A stretch of DNA of 64,000 nucleotides from Aquila chrysaetos chrysaetos (GCF_900496995.4 NC_044018.1:28178858-28242857); one strand, 5' to 3'. Positions 1 through 12,382 are shown, numbered from the stretch's first letter. Program-made: numbers and translations. The notes: a model not told the origin generated them from the letters alone.

Positions 1-3000
1 GGCAGCAGCTCTGGCCGGAGAGGGTCCATCTCGGGAGGTGGAGGAGGAGGAGGAGGAAGCTCAGGTCATGGAGGATTGAGCTCTGGCAGTGGCGGGTCCA
101 TCTGTGGAGGAGGAGGAGGAGGAAGCTCAGGCAGTGGAGGCTCCATGTCTGGAGGTGGCCACAGCTCTGGAGGATGGGGATCCAGCTCTGGCAGTGGCGG
201 ATGCAGCCCCCACAGTGGAGGGATGAGCTCTGGTGGGGGCAGCAGCTCTGGCCGGAGAGGGTCCATCTCGGGAGGTGGAGGAGGAGGAGGAGGAGGAAGC
301 TCAGGTCATGGAGGATTGAGCTCTGGCAGTGGCGGGTCCATTTCTGGTGGAGGAGGAGGAGGAAGCTCAGGCAGTGGAGGCTCCATGTCTGGAGGTGGCC
401 ACAGCTCTGGAGGATGGGGATCCAGCTCTGGCAGTGGCAGATGCAGCCCCCACAGTGGAGGGATGAGCTCTGGTGGGGGCAGCAGCACTGGCCGGAGAGG
501 GTCCATCTCGGGAGGTGGAGGAGGAGGAGGAGGAAGCTCAGGTCATGGAGGATTGAGCTCCGGCAGTGGCGGGTCCATCTGTGGAGGAGGAGGAGGAGGA
601 AGCTCAGGCAGTGGAGGCTCCATGTCTGGAGGTGGCCACAGCTCTGGAGGATGGGGATCCAGCTCTGGCAGTGGTGGGTCCATTTCTGGTGGAGGAGGAG
701 GAGGAAGCTCAGGCAGTGGAGGCTCCATGTCTGGAGGTGGCCACAGCTCTGGAGGATGGGGATCCAGCTCTGGCAGTGGCAGATGCAGCCCCCACAGTGG
801 AGGGATGAGCTCTGGTGGGGGCAGCAGCTCTGGCCGGAGAGGGTCCATCTCGGGAGGTGGAGGAGGAGGAGGAGGAAGCTCAGGTCATGGAGGATTGAGC
901 TCTGGCAGTGGCGGGTCCATCTGTGGAGGAGGAGGAGGAAGCTCAGGCAGTGGAGGCTCCATGTCTGGAGGTGGCCACAGCTCTGGAGGATGGGGATCCA
1001 GCTCTGGCAGTGGCAGATGCAGCCCCCACAGTGGAGGGATGAGCTCTGGTGGGGGCAGCAGCTCTGGCCGGAGAGGGTCCATCTCGGGAGGTGGAGGAGG
1101 AGGAGGAGGAAGCTCAGGTCATGGAGGATTGAGCTCTGGCAGTGGCGGGTCCATCTGTGGAGGAGGAGGAGGAGGAAGCTCAGGCAGTGGAGGCTCCCTG
1201 TCTGGAGGTGGCCACAGCTCTGGAGGATGGGGATCCAGCTCTGGCAGTGGTGGGTCCATTTCTGGTGGAGGAGGAAGCTCAGGCAGTGGAGGCTCCATGT
1301 CTGGAGGTGGCCACAGCTCTGGAGGATGGGGATCCAGCTCTGGCAGTGGCGGATGCAGCCCCCACAGTGGAGGGATGAGCTCTGGTGGGGGCAGCAGCTC
1401 TGGCCGGAGAGGGTCCATCTCGGGAGGTGGAGGAGGAGGAGGAGGAAGCTCAGATCATGGAGGATTGAGCTATGGCAGTGGCGGGTCCATCTGTGGAGGA
1501 GGAAGCTCAGGCAGTGGAGGCTCCCTGTCTGGAGGTGGCCACAGCTCTGGAGGATGGGGATCCAGCTCTGGCAGTGGTGGGTCCATTTCTGGTGGAGGAG
1601 GAAGCTCAGGCAGTGGAGGCTCCATGTCTGGAGGTGGCCACAGCTCTGGAGGATGGGGATCCAGCTCTGGCAGTGGCGGATGCAGCCCCCACAGTGGAGG
1701 GATGAGCTCTGGTGGGGGCAGCAGCTCTGGCCGGAGAGGGTCCATCTCGGGAGGTGGAGGAGGAGGAGGCGGAAGCTCAGGTCATGGAGGATTGAGCTCT
1801 GGCAGTGGCGGGTCCATCTGTGGAGGAGGAGGAGGAAGCTCAGGCAGTGGAGGCTCCATGTCTGGAGGTGGCCACAGCTCTGGAGGATGGGGATCCAGCT
1901 CTGGCAGTGGCAGATGCAGCCCCCACAGTGGAGGGATGAGCTCTGGTGGGGGCAGCAGCTCTGGCCGGAGAGGGTCCATCTCGGGAGGTGGAGGAGGAGG
2001 AGGAGGAAGCTCAGGTCATGGAGGATTGAGCTCTGGCAGTGGCGGGGTCCATCTGTGGAGGAGGAGGAGGAGGAAGCTCAGGCAGTGGAGGCTCCCTGTC
2101 TGGAGGTGGCCACAGCTCTGGAGGATGGGGATCCAGCTCTGGCAGTGGTGGGTCCATTTCTGGTGGAGGAGGAAGCTCAGGCAGTGGAGGCTCCATGTCT
2201 GGAGGTGGCCACAGCTCTGGAGGATGGGGATCCAGCTCTGGCAGTGGCGGATGCAGCCCCCACAGTGGAGGGATGAGCTCTGGTGGGGGCAGCAGCTCTG
2301 GCCGGAGAGGGTCCATCTCGGGAGGTGGAGGAGGAGGAGGAGGAAGCTCAGGTCATGGAGGATTGAGCTCTGGCAGTGGCGGGTCCATCTGTGGAGGAGG
2401 AGGAGGAGGAAGCTCAGGCAGTGGAGGCTCCCTGTCTGGAGGTGGCCACAGCTCTGGAGGATGGGGATCCAGCTCTGGCAGTGGTGGGTCCATTTCTGGT
2501 GGAGGAGGAGGAGGCTCAGGCAGTGGAGGCTCCATGTCTGGAGGTGGCCACAGCTCTGGAGGATGGGGATCCAGCTCTGGCAGTGGCGGGTCCATTTCTG
2601 GTGGAGGAGGAGGAGGAAGCTCAGGCAGTGGAGGCTCCATGTCTGGAGGTGGCCACAGCTCTGGAGGATGGGGATCCAGCTCTGGCAGTGGCGGATGCAG
2701 CCCCCACAGTGGAGGGATGAGCTCTGGTGGGGGCAGCAGCTCTGGCCGGAGAGGGTCCATCTCGGGAGGTGGAGGAGGAGGAGGAGGAAGCTCAGCTCAT
2801 GGAGGATTGAGCTCTGGCAGTGGCGGGTCCATCTGTGGAGGAGGAGGAGGAGGAAGCTCAGGCAGTGGAGGCTCCATGTCTGGAGGTGGCCACAGCTCTG
2901 GAGGATGGGGATCCAGCTCTGGCAGTGGTGGGTCCATTTCTGGTGGAGGAGGAGGAGGAAGCTCAGGCAGTGGAGGCTCCATGTCTGGAGGTGGCCACAG

Positions 3001-6000
3001 CTCTGGAGGATGGGGATCCAGCTCTGGCAGTGGCAGATGCAGCCCCCACAGTGGAGGGATGAGCTCTGGTGGGGGCAGCAGCTCTGGCCGGAGAGGGGTC
3101 CATCTCGGGAGGTGGAGGAGGAGGAGGAGGAAGCTCAGGTCATGGAGGATTGAGCTCTGGCAGTGGCGGGTCCATCTGTGGAGGAGGAGGAGGAAGCTCA
3201 GGCAGTGGAGGCTCCATGTCTGGAGGTGGCCACAGCTCTGGAGGATGGGGATCCAGCTCTGGCAGTGGCAGATGCAGCCCCCACAGTGGAGGGATGAGCT
3301 CTGGTGGGGGCAGCAGCTCTGGCCGGAGAGGGTCCATCTCGGGAGGTGGAGGAGGAGGAGGAGGAAGCTCAGGTCATGGAGGATTGAGCTCTGGCAGTGG
3401 CGGGTCCATCTGTGGAGGAGGAGGAGGAGGAAGCTCAGGCAGTGGAGGCTCCATGTCTGGAGGTGGCCACAGCTCTGGAGGATGGGGATCCAGCTCTGGC
3501 AGTGGTGGGTCCATTTCTGGTGGAGGAGGAGGAGGCTCAGGCAGTGGAGGCTCCATGTCTGGAGGTGGCCACAGCTCTGGAGGATGGGGATCCAGCTCTG
3601 GCAGTGGCAGATGCAGCCCCCACAGTGGAGGGATGAGCTCTGGTGGGGGCAGCAGCTCTGGCCGGAGAGGGTCCATCTCGGGAGGTGGAGGAGGAGGAGG
3701 AGGAAGCTCAGGTCATGGAGGATTGAGCTCTGGCAGTGGCGGGTCCATCTGTGGAGGAGGAGGAGGAGGAAGCTCAGGCAGTGGAGGCTCCATGTCTGGA
3801 GGTGGCCACAGCTCTGGAGGATGGGGATCCAGCTCTGGCAGTGGCGGGTCCATCTGTGGAGGAGGAGGAGGAGGAAGCTCAGGCAGTGGAGGCTCCATGT
3901 CTGGAGGTGGCCACAGCTCTGGAGGATGGGGATCCAGCTCTGGCAGTGGCGGATGCAGCCCCCACAGTGGAGGGATGAGCTCTGGTGGGGGCAGCAGCTC
4001 TGGCCGGAGAGGGTCCATCTCGGGAGGTGGAGGAGGAGGAGGAGGAAGCTCAGGTCATGGAGGATTGAGCTCTGGCAGTGGCGGGTCCATCTGTGGAGGA
4101 GGAGGAGGAGGAAGCTCAGGCAGTGGAGGCTCCATGTCTGGAGGTGGCCACAGCTCTGGAGGATGGGGATCCAGCTCTGGCAGTGGCGGGTCCATCTGTG
4201 GAGGAGGAGGAGGAAGCTCAGGCAGTGGAGGCTCCATGTCTGGAGGTGGCCACAGCTCTGGAGGATGGGGATCCAGCTCTGGCAGTGGCAGATGCAGCCC
4301 CCACAGTGGAGGGATGAGCTCTGGTGGGGGCAGCAGCTCTGGCCGGAGAGGGTCCATCTCGGGAGGTGGAGGAGGAGGAGGAGGAAGCTCAGGTCATGGA
4401 GGATTGAGCTCCGGCAGTGGCGGGTCCATCTGTGGAGGAGGAGGAGGAGGAAGCTCAGGCAGTGGAGGCTCCATGTCTGGAGGTGGCCACAGCTCTGGAG
4501 GATGGGGATCCAGCTCTGGCAGTGGTGGGTCCATTTCTGGTGGAGGAGGAGGAGGAAGCTCAGGCAGTGGAGGCTCCATGTCTGGAGGTGGCCACAGCTC
4601 TGGAGGATGGGGATCCAGCTCTGGCAGTGGCAGATGCAGCCCCCACAGTGGAGGGATGAGCTCTGGTGGGGGCAGCAGCTCTGGCCGGAGAGGGTCCATC
4701 TCGGGAGGTGGAGGAGGAGGAGGAGGAAGCTCAGGTCATGGAGGATTGAGCTCTGGCAGTGGCGGGTCCATCTGTGGAGGAGGAGGAGGAGGAAGCTCAG
4801 GCAGTGGAGGCTCCATGTCTGGAGGTGGCCACAGCTCTGGAGGATGGGGATCCAGCTCTGGCAGTGGTGGGTCCATTTCTGGTGGAGGAGGAGGAGGAAG
4901 CTCAGGCAGTGGAGGCTCCATGTCTGGAGGTGGCCACAGCTTTGGAGGATGGGGATCCAGCTCTGGCAGTGGCGGATGCAGCCCCCACAGTGGAGGGATG
5001 AGCTCTGGTGGGGGCAGCAGCTCTGGCCGGAGAGGGTCCATCTCGGGAGGTGGAGGAGGAGGAGGAGGAAGCTCAGGTCATGGAGGATTGAGCTCTGGCA
5101 GTGGCGGGTCCATCTGTGGAGGAGGAGGAGGAGGAATCTCAGGCAGTGGAGGCTCCATGTCTGGAGGTGGCCACAGCTCTGGAGGATGGGGATCCAGCTC
5201 TGGCAGTGGTGGGTCCATTTCTGGTGGAGGAGGAGGAGGAAGCTCAGGCAGTGGAGGCTCCATGTCTGGAGGTGGCCACAGCTCTGGAGGATGGGGATCC
5301 AGCTCTGGCAGTGGTGGGTCCATTTCTGGTGGAGGAGGAGGAGGAAGCTCAGGCAGTGGAGGCTCCATGTCTGGAGGTGGCCACAGCTCTGGAGGATGCG
5401 GATCCAGCTCTGGCAGTGGCGGATGCAGCCCCCACAGTGGAGGGATGAGCTCTGGTGGGGGCAGCAGCTCTGGCCGGAGAGGGTCCATCTCGGGAGGTGG
5501 AGGAGGAGGAGGAGGAAGCTCAGGTCATGGAGGATTGAGCTCTGGCAGTGGCGGGTCCATTTCTGGTGGAGGAGGAGGAGGCTCAGGCAGTGGAGGCTCC
5601 ATGTCTGGAGGTGGCCACAGCTCTGGAGGATGGGGATCCAGCTCTGGCAGTGGCAGATGCAGCCCCCACAGTGGAGGGATGAGCTCTGGTGGGGGCAGCA
5701 GCTCTGGCCGGAGAGGGTCCATCTCGGGAGGTGGAGGAGGAGGAGGAGGAAGCTCAGGTCATGGAGGATTGAGCTCTGGCAGTGGCGGGTCCATTTCTGG
5801 TGGAGGAGGAGGAGGAAGCTCAGGCAGTAGAGGCTCCATGTCTGGAGGTGGCCACAGCTCTGGAGGATGGGGATCCAGCTCTGGCAGTGGCAGATGCAGC
5901 CCCCACAGTGGAGGGATGAGCTCTGGTGGGGGCAGCAGCTCTGGCCGGAGAGGGTCCATCTCGGGAGGTGGAGGAGGAGGAGGAGGAAGCTCAGGTCATG

Positions 6001-6290
6001 GAGGATTGAGCTCTGGCAGTGGCGGGTCCATTTCTGGTGGAGGAGGAGGAGGAAGCTCAGGCAGTGGAGGCTCCATGTCTGGAGGTGGCCACAGCTCTGG
6101 AGGATGGGGATCCAGCTCTGGCAGTAGTGGGTCCATCTGTGGAGGAGGAGGAGGAAGCTCAGGCAGTGGAGGCTCCCTGTCTGGAGGTGGCCACAGCTCT
6201 GGAGGATGGGGATCCAGCTCTGGCAGTGGCAGATGCAGCCCCCACAGTGGAGGGATGAGCTCTGGTGGGGGCAGCAGCTCTGGCTGGAGA
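1..6290 (+). repeat. Higher-order coding tandem repeat (20 long units, about 35 inner cassettes)
   Basis: Each long unit begins with a GRRGSISGG-coding stretch, followed by a (GGA)n glycine run, SSGHGGLSSGSG, then one to three copies of an inner cassette of about 105 bp (35 residues) that contains GGHSSGGWGSSSGSG, and ends with CSPHSGGMSSGGGSSSG. Unit spacing is 234-240 bp with one cassette, 327-343 bp with two and 444-447 bp with three. All spacings are multiples of three except 337 and 343, which carry the two extra G bases. Units differ by only a few substitutions and by GGA copy number, including at silent positions, so the array is young or kept uniform by unequal exchange or gene conversion. 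Degeneration begins at the 21st partial unit near 6271. Confidence 0.95.
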
Positions 6291-6506
6291 GTGTCTAGCT
6301 CTGGATGTGGAGGAAGCTCAATCTCTCGAGGCATCGGATCGAGCCACGGTGGTATATGCAGGTCTGACAGTGGAGGGTATGGCTCTGTTTTTGGGTCTAG
6401 CTCTGGAGGAGAAGGGATTTATAGTGGTGAGAGCTGTGGAGCTGGTATATATAGTTGTGGAGATGGGCCTAGAGAATCCAGCTCTGAAGGAGGGTGGTCG
6501 TCTTGA
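1..6506 (+). CDS. 3' terminal coding exon of a giant Gly/Ser-repeat protein, probably the tail of a type II keratin (partial)
   Basis: The sequence is open in frame 1 from base 1 and continues to a TGA at 6504-6506 if two single extra G bases (in the G runs at 2044-2047 and 3095-3098) are allowed for. This gives about 2,167 residues of one exon. The product is mostly Gly and Ser with regular Trp, His, Met, Arg-Arg and Cys, arranged in 20 long units, then a non-repeat end of about 75 residues with four Cys, finishing GGWSS. No rod domain lies in the window. I infer a keratin tail from the position and strand at the head of a type II keratin cluster, and from resemblance to the glycine loops of epidermal keratins. 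Loricrin is less likely because Gln and Lys, its crosslinking residues, are almost absent. As read, the frame starting at base 1 would end at 3153. The exon start, rod and head lie upstream of the window. Confidence 0.6.
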
Positions 6507-8350
6507 GGGTGGGGTGTCAGTTTTACCTGTGGAAGTTGTTCAGGTTTTTCTGCAGGTGCTTCTTACCTATAATATTTACATTGCAGAGTCTTTCTATGGA
6601 ATGGGAAGAAGGCATTCCCTTTGGTATTAGAGGCAAGGGTGGCTTTTCTGCCCACCACTGGGTTACTGCTAGTTTGAACGTGTCACACAATTCCAAGCTC
6701 TTTTCTCCCTGCAGCCATCTCCTGAATTCTCCAGCCACACACCTCTTTTTTATGACAATATTGTGATGGTTGCTACTGTTTCCTTAGGCTTTCTCTGAGC
6801 ACTTCAACTCAGGCTGTTTGGAACCTTTGTCTTTGGCAACTAAAAGCTTGAAACCCTGCCTGTTGTGTGTGTATTGGTCTATGGGTGGGCACAAGCCTGA
6901 TGTGTATGATGAAGTTTTTGTAATAACTCTTTAAATATATAAATCAGTTTATGGAGATCTGATCCAACCTCAAGAAAAAATCAGTGATAAAGTGGAAGAA
7001 GGGGTTTACAAAAGAATGTCTGTTGTTGGGGGCCATAGGCTGAACATCTGCTGTGAAAATGGGTTCCAGGGGACAAGTCCTATTGGCCTAATCTAGCCAG
7101 TCAGCCAGGACCCATGGCCACATCTCAGTTCCATCATTCCCTCCAGGAGTCACTCATTAAAGAACCAGGGGACAGATCGAATAATCCATGTAGATTTTGT
7201 TAGCATTGCAGTTGCAGATAAAGGAGCAGAAAGTCTATGAACAACAATGTCTTAGCTTGCTTCTAGTCCCATTTTCCCCCCCTGGGGTCCCAAATCAAAA
7301 TTGGATGGTATGTAACCAAGTAAGCCTTTTTTGGCCATCTCATTCAATGGTCACTTCTATGCAGAGGAAGCAATATGTTTTCTAAATTTCTCACAGAACT
7401 TACTTTAAGTCCATTCAAAAGTTCTAATGAAGAGCAGAGAAGCTGACATTACCAGGAAAGTTTGTTTAAGAAGCTCAATGCAACTGTGTCACCTTCATTT
7501 AGCAACACTCCACTTAGATAACTGGAATGTCACAATCCCATCAGGAATATTTCATGTCTTTTGCCCAGTCGGAGGGAAGGTAGGATGTTCTTAACTGTTT
7601 TTCAAAGAAATCCAACTGTGAAGGGTCCTGGGGGTGGCAGCCAGTGAGTGAGATACTCAGCTTGGTGGGAAACCCACTGTGGAGACCCATTTGCAGATGG
7701 CCATAGAGCCATGAAAACAACTAGGGAAGGTTGACAGGGAGCCACAAAGGGCTAAATCAAACCTTTATAGTATAGTCTGGAAGCAGTTATGAGTACCCTT
7801 CATGTGGGGAGGTCTAGACACTGTATTTCAGTCAAAACTAGGTTATCACTGCCCTCATCAAATGCAGAAAGCCCCACGCAAGCTGTGAAGCAGTCAGCTG
7901 TGGTAGTGAAATCTGGAGATTGTGTTAGCAAACCCTGCTGAGATGAGCCTGTGTTTTCATCTGTGCTGGCTCGCATCCCACAGGTTCATTGTGTGGGTGG
8001 TATGAGTTTACCTTGGCTTGCAAAACGCCATGCACAGCTACCCTTCAATGGTGGGGACAGTTTATTCACCCTGTTAATGGCTGCTTCTACATCACTTGCT
8101 GAAACAGTTCAGTTCTTCAGGATCCAAGTGATAAATAAGCTGCATCATCACAACCCCATTTTTCATCTAAGAGATTAGGTAAGACTTTTCAATCAAGACA
8201 AAGCCTCCACTCTTACAATAAAAAGTGGAAGCTGTGAAAGGTAATTCTGCACACTACCAAGTACTGTTGGGCTTTAGTTTCATTGTTACAGGGTGCCTAG
8301 AGCTTCTCATCTCTAATCAGAAGAAATAAAGAATAATTATGAACACTGTG
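6507..8350 (+). other. Probable 3' untranslated region of the giant-tail gene
   Basis: No coding pattern is visible after the TGA. The best poly(A) signal is AATAAA at 8325-8330, followed by a GT-rich stretch from about 8348 (gtggtcagtctgtgggtttt). A weaker AATAAA lies at 8217-8222. A 3' UTR of about 1.8 kb is long but similar in scale to the distal sites of the other genes here. Confidence 0.45.
8325..8330 (+). terminator. Poly(A) signal for the giant-tail gene
   Basis: AATAAA with a GT/T-rich downstream element within about 30 bases. It is the strongest such combination between the stop at 6506 and the next gene. Confidence 0.5.
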
Positions 8351-11300
8351 GTCAGTCTGTGGGTTTTTTACTGATCTGTTTTGTAGAGTGAAAGGTCGAA
8401 AAGGAAGAAGGTAGAATCAATGGAGAGAAGTAGGCACTTTGGGAGGCAATTCAAAAGACCTAATTTGTGCATCTACCTTAGTACCGGGTGAGTCACCCGC
8501 TGGAGATCAGACAAACCATCTGTTTCGGTTGACTATAACAGGAGCCTGGGAGACCAGCTTAGAAAAGAGATTGCTAACCCCCAACTCCTAGGAGAGGCTT
8601 GATCAGCATTTCCACTAAGTTGTTTGAAGTACTGTTTACATGCTGGTAGTACATAGCCTTAAGTGCTGGGCTAATTTAGTGAAGGAATGGTTTGGAAGGG
8701 TATATCAAAACCTGTTCTGCTTGTCAGCTAAGCTATAATGATATCTCCAGTTTCTGGAAATGAGTGTTCTGGCACCTCCTTCCATATAAAAGTATCTCTG
8801 TTTAAGTAGGAGAGAAAAATCTCATCCAGGATTTCAGTTGTCTAAAAATATGATATTTTTAAATGCTTAATTTTGTGGTTCCTTTCCTTCAGCAGCTATA
8901 TGGTCCAACTTCTGCTAGTATCTGTAAGGAGCTTGTGTATTCAACTCTGTTAAGACCGAGGCTGAGTTTCAGGTCTTTGGACCATACAGATTTGAGCTGA
9001 GATGATCAAGCAGATGATTTTCTTTCTACCACCACGGCACATGCAAAGTGTGGAAAGTGGCTAAAAGAGGTCAACGTGGGGAGCATGGGGACATATCCAC
9101 TGCTGACTTCTTGTTCACTCAACACTAAGTTACTATTGTCAATTAGATATTGCCCATGCATTTTTGATGGAAAATGCCACAAGATAGACTGTCTAAGGCT
9201 GTGCCCAGAGACATTTTTAGTTTTGAGGTTCAGGAGCTGAACTGAAGTCATGAGAAGAAGATCATAATGTGGGGCCTTCAGATTAAAGCCAGTTAATGTA
9301 CTGGGGCACGTATTATCAATCATCACAACATTGTAAACATGTTCAGGATGTAACACTGAAAGAAGGTGTCTACTGACACCCTGTGCCTAGGCACAGCTTG
9401 AGTCTCCAAAGAGTATTGACATGATGAGCAAGATTTTAGGTATGAGGGGAGGACACCAAGGTGATGAAGAACATGACAGTAGGTCAGTTGTCCTTAAAGC
9501 TGGTGGTAAGTCTCTATCTCAGGGTTGTTTTTCTGCCAGAGGTTCATTACTGGATGCACACATATTTTACAAAACATCCCTGGCTCATAGTCAACCTTGG
9601 AGTACAAATCCATATGAAATCTCACCTTCTTGCAAGGACTGAGGACCTTGTTGCTCCATGCTGTCCTGGCTTCTAAATATTGCCCTCTACAGCTGTGAGC
9701 TAGCTCTTGCTAGTGGGACCCTGAGAGGTTTCTGAATGTTGAACTAGGAGTGAACAGGCTCATGTCACCACCAAGAACCCAACGAAGAACCCATGTGGAC
9801 AGGGAAGTTCACGATGCATTAGATACCACCACCTAGTGGGAGAAACAAGTTGTACTGTAGTGGTGTAGAGCTGGTCATTGTGCCGGCTTTCCCAGTCTCT
9901 CTCTGACTGGTGGAGTTTTGGGCTTGAGCCCTCTTTGCTGTACAGATGTGGCCAGAACAAGAAGTTCCCTCCTGATTTGCTTTGGCAAAAAGCTGTGAAA
10001 TTAGTCAGGGCTACATTGTAGCACCATGAAAACTGTGGGCCTCCTATCTTCATTGCTGGCCCTCTTTCCAAAATTCCTGGTGGTTAGAAGTAAATTAATG
10101 AGCTGTGATTACCCTGGGAGCTACTCCCCTGGTGCCCACATACACGTACAACCCTCCCTCTCCTGAAAGGGAGCTGCAGCAAACACAATTGCTCTGACAT
10201 GAATACATGAGTTCCATCAACTGGATGGAAGCAAGTGGAGAAGTTCTGTATTTTAAACCTGGAGACTGCTGTCAAATAACACACAAAAACTTTGTCTCCT
10301 GCAGCAAGTTGGGTGGGATGAGATGAAGTTGGGAGAGGAAGGCAGAGCTGACCTTGTGTTCCTCTAAACTACAGCCCGAGCTGGGCAGATGAGAACAGCC
10401 CAAGGGTTGCTTCAGGTGGCATCATCTGCCTTTTGGGGACTCAGAGTCATCAGGGGACATGTAGACTCAGAGTCAGAGGTGAGACTGATCTGGATGGATG
10501 AACGTTTCGCTATGTCTGGGGGTGTGAAAACCCAAGTTCAGAAGTTTTGCTTATCAAAGTGTATCAATGGGAGGAAAACTTTTGAAACCACCCATGACCC
10601 TGTAGGCTCTAACCACAGCAAGGAAACAAAAACTCTGAGCTAACTCTTTCTTGCTTGAAAGGAGCCAAACTCCCCTTGCTAGCAGCAGGGCCAGGCAAAG
10701 TGCTCTGAGAACACCCACCCCTGCTCAGAAGGTGTGGGAGAACCATCAAGCATCGTGGTACCTCGTCACTGGGCCCATGCAGATGCAGCAGGGGGGATTC
10801 AGTGGGAGACCAAGGAGAGACAAACTGGAAGCACAAAATGAAGACTGAGTCAGAGCAGCTCCAGGCCAAGAGCCCTCCCCCTGGGCTCCAATCCTGCTCT
10901 TCCAGCTGGGATTGCCATGGACTCTGCCTGTATTTAAGCAGCCGAGACACCCAGGACTTCAATCATTTCTGCTCTTCTGTGTGTAGGTGTAATTGATAGA
11001 GCTGTCAAGAACCTGCAATTAAGCTAGTTGTCTTTCCAGCTACTTCATACCATCAATTATCTCTCTTGCTGGGCTAAGGGCAAGCTGTTCCAGTGAAGAA
11101 CATTTGCAAATAATGAGGTACAAGAAAACTTTTGGCATCAGCCACTCTTGGAGACAGAATACCAGCAAGGTTGCTGGTAACCAGTTTTGGTTTTCATCAG
11201 CCTCCTTGCGAAAGGTGGTGAAAAAGCCCTCCAATGAGCCCAGGGAGTGAAAAAAAATATTAAAAAAATCCCTGCAAAACCAAGGAAATACATGAACACG

Positions 11301-12380
11301 TGAAATACTATCCTATTTCTTAGGAATTTGAAATGCTTAAATGTTTAATTGCCAAAAAAACACTGACCAAGGTTTGAGCCTGTTGAAAGAGCTAAGGTTT
11401 AGTATGGCATAATAGCAGGGGAAAACCATTTCTTTTAAATCATCTGAAATGAAACCCTTCACCTTTCTGTTTTGAAAGAGACTTTGGCAAGAAGCCGCAA
11501 GGACAGAGATGTAATCTTGGCTCCACCTCTGAGGTATTGTGAGGCTCTCAGCAAATATATTAAACTTATCAGCCTTTTCTTCCCCATCTGTCAAGCAATT
11601 CTAATAAATCTTTTTTATTTGCCTTGAGGTATTCCAAGGGTTTTAATTACAAACTCAAATATAAAGGATAGTAACAGAGAGTAACCATACAGCAGCTGTA
11701 TTAATAAGGTATTTTCGCAGGATACTGGTTGCTGGTGCATTCATAATCTGCCCACCAAGGCCAAGCCTACTGCAGTTTCCAATTAAATGATTAACAAGCA
11801 TCCAGCTAACAGCCTTGTGGCTGAGCTTCCTATTTTCTAAGCTATTTATTGTCTTCTCCACACGAGCGTCATTTTTCAATGTGTTCTATACAACCAAAGC
11901 CGAAAACTTAACAAGATGATACTGATACAGTAATTTATTCCTCTAAAAGTTGAGCATGCAAGTCTGAGCTGGTCATTTTAGACTTTCTTGGACTCAGTGA
12001 AGAAGACAAAGGCTCTTTGGAGAGCAATCTCTCAGACGTGCCTGTCTCTCAGCAGACCTAGCATCAAAAGTTAGAAGAGATAGGTCCTGCTCAGTCAGTT
12101 ATGGTCTTTAACAGGGGATGGTGTGTGGAGGGCTATTTATAAAAAAGAAGTATTTTGCACTCTTGTACCACCACAAGGAAATTTGTGTGTCTGGCCCACA
12201 CTATGGTTCCCAGCTTCCAAGTACCGGGCTGCCTTTGGCTGTGCCTCATGGACTTATACCACCCTTTGTGAAGGGAGTGACTACAAAAAGAACAGATACT
12301 GCAAAAATCACTTATAATTTGCTGTTCAACAGAACATTCCTTTACAGATTGTCCTTGACAGAGGGAGATACTCTTAAGGC
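8351..12380. other. Intergenic region, no supported gene
   Basis: Only short open frames without family resemblance or splice context are present. The longest is a 116-codon minus-strand frame at 9006-9356, which I do not recognise. A TATTTAA with a plausible promoter-like setting lies near 10931, but no keratin exon follows it before gene B. I see no clear transposon, tRNA or CpG island. Confidence 0.6.
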
Positions 12381-12382
12381 CA

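Noticed and set aside
174-5830. Very long Arg/Trp-rich and Glu-rich open frames on the + strand and Pro-rich frames (65-136 codons) on the - strand in the repeat region
   Set aside because: They are shadows of the Gly/Ser frame: the repeat unit has no stop in other frames. Only the Gly/Ser frame runs through the unique end to a stop, with unit lengths kept in multiples of three.
1-6506. Loricrin or hornerin-like epidermal-complex gene
   Set aside because: Gln and Lys crosslinking residues are nearly absent, and every neighbour is a type II keratin in the same orientation. It is kept as an alternative until the upstream exons are seen.
9006-9356. 116-codon minus-strand frame
   Set aside because: I see no domain, splice context or homology I can name, and the composition looks like ordinary non-coding DNA.
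10925-10990. Possible promoter with TATTTAA near 10931
   Set aside because: No coding exon follows within a plausible distance, and it shares none of the blocks found ahead of B, C and E.
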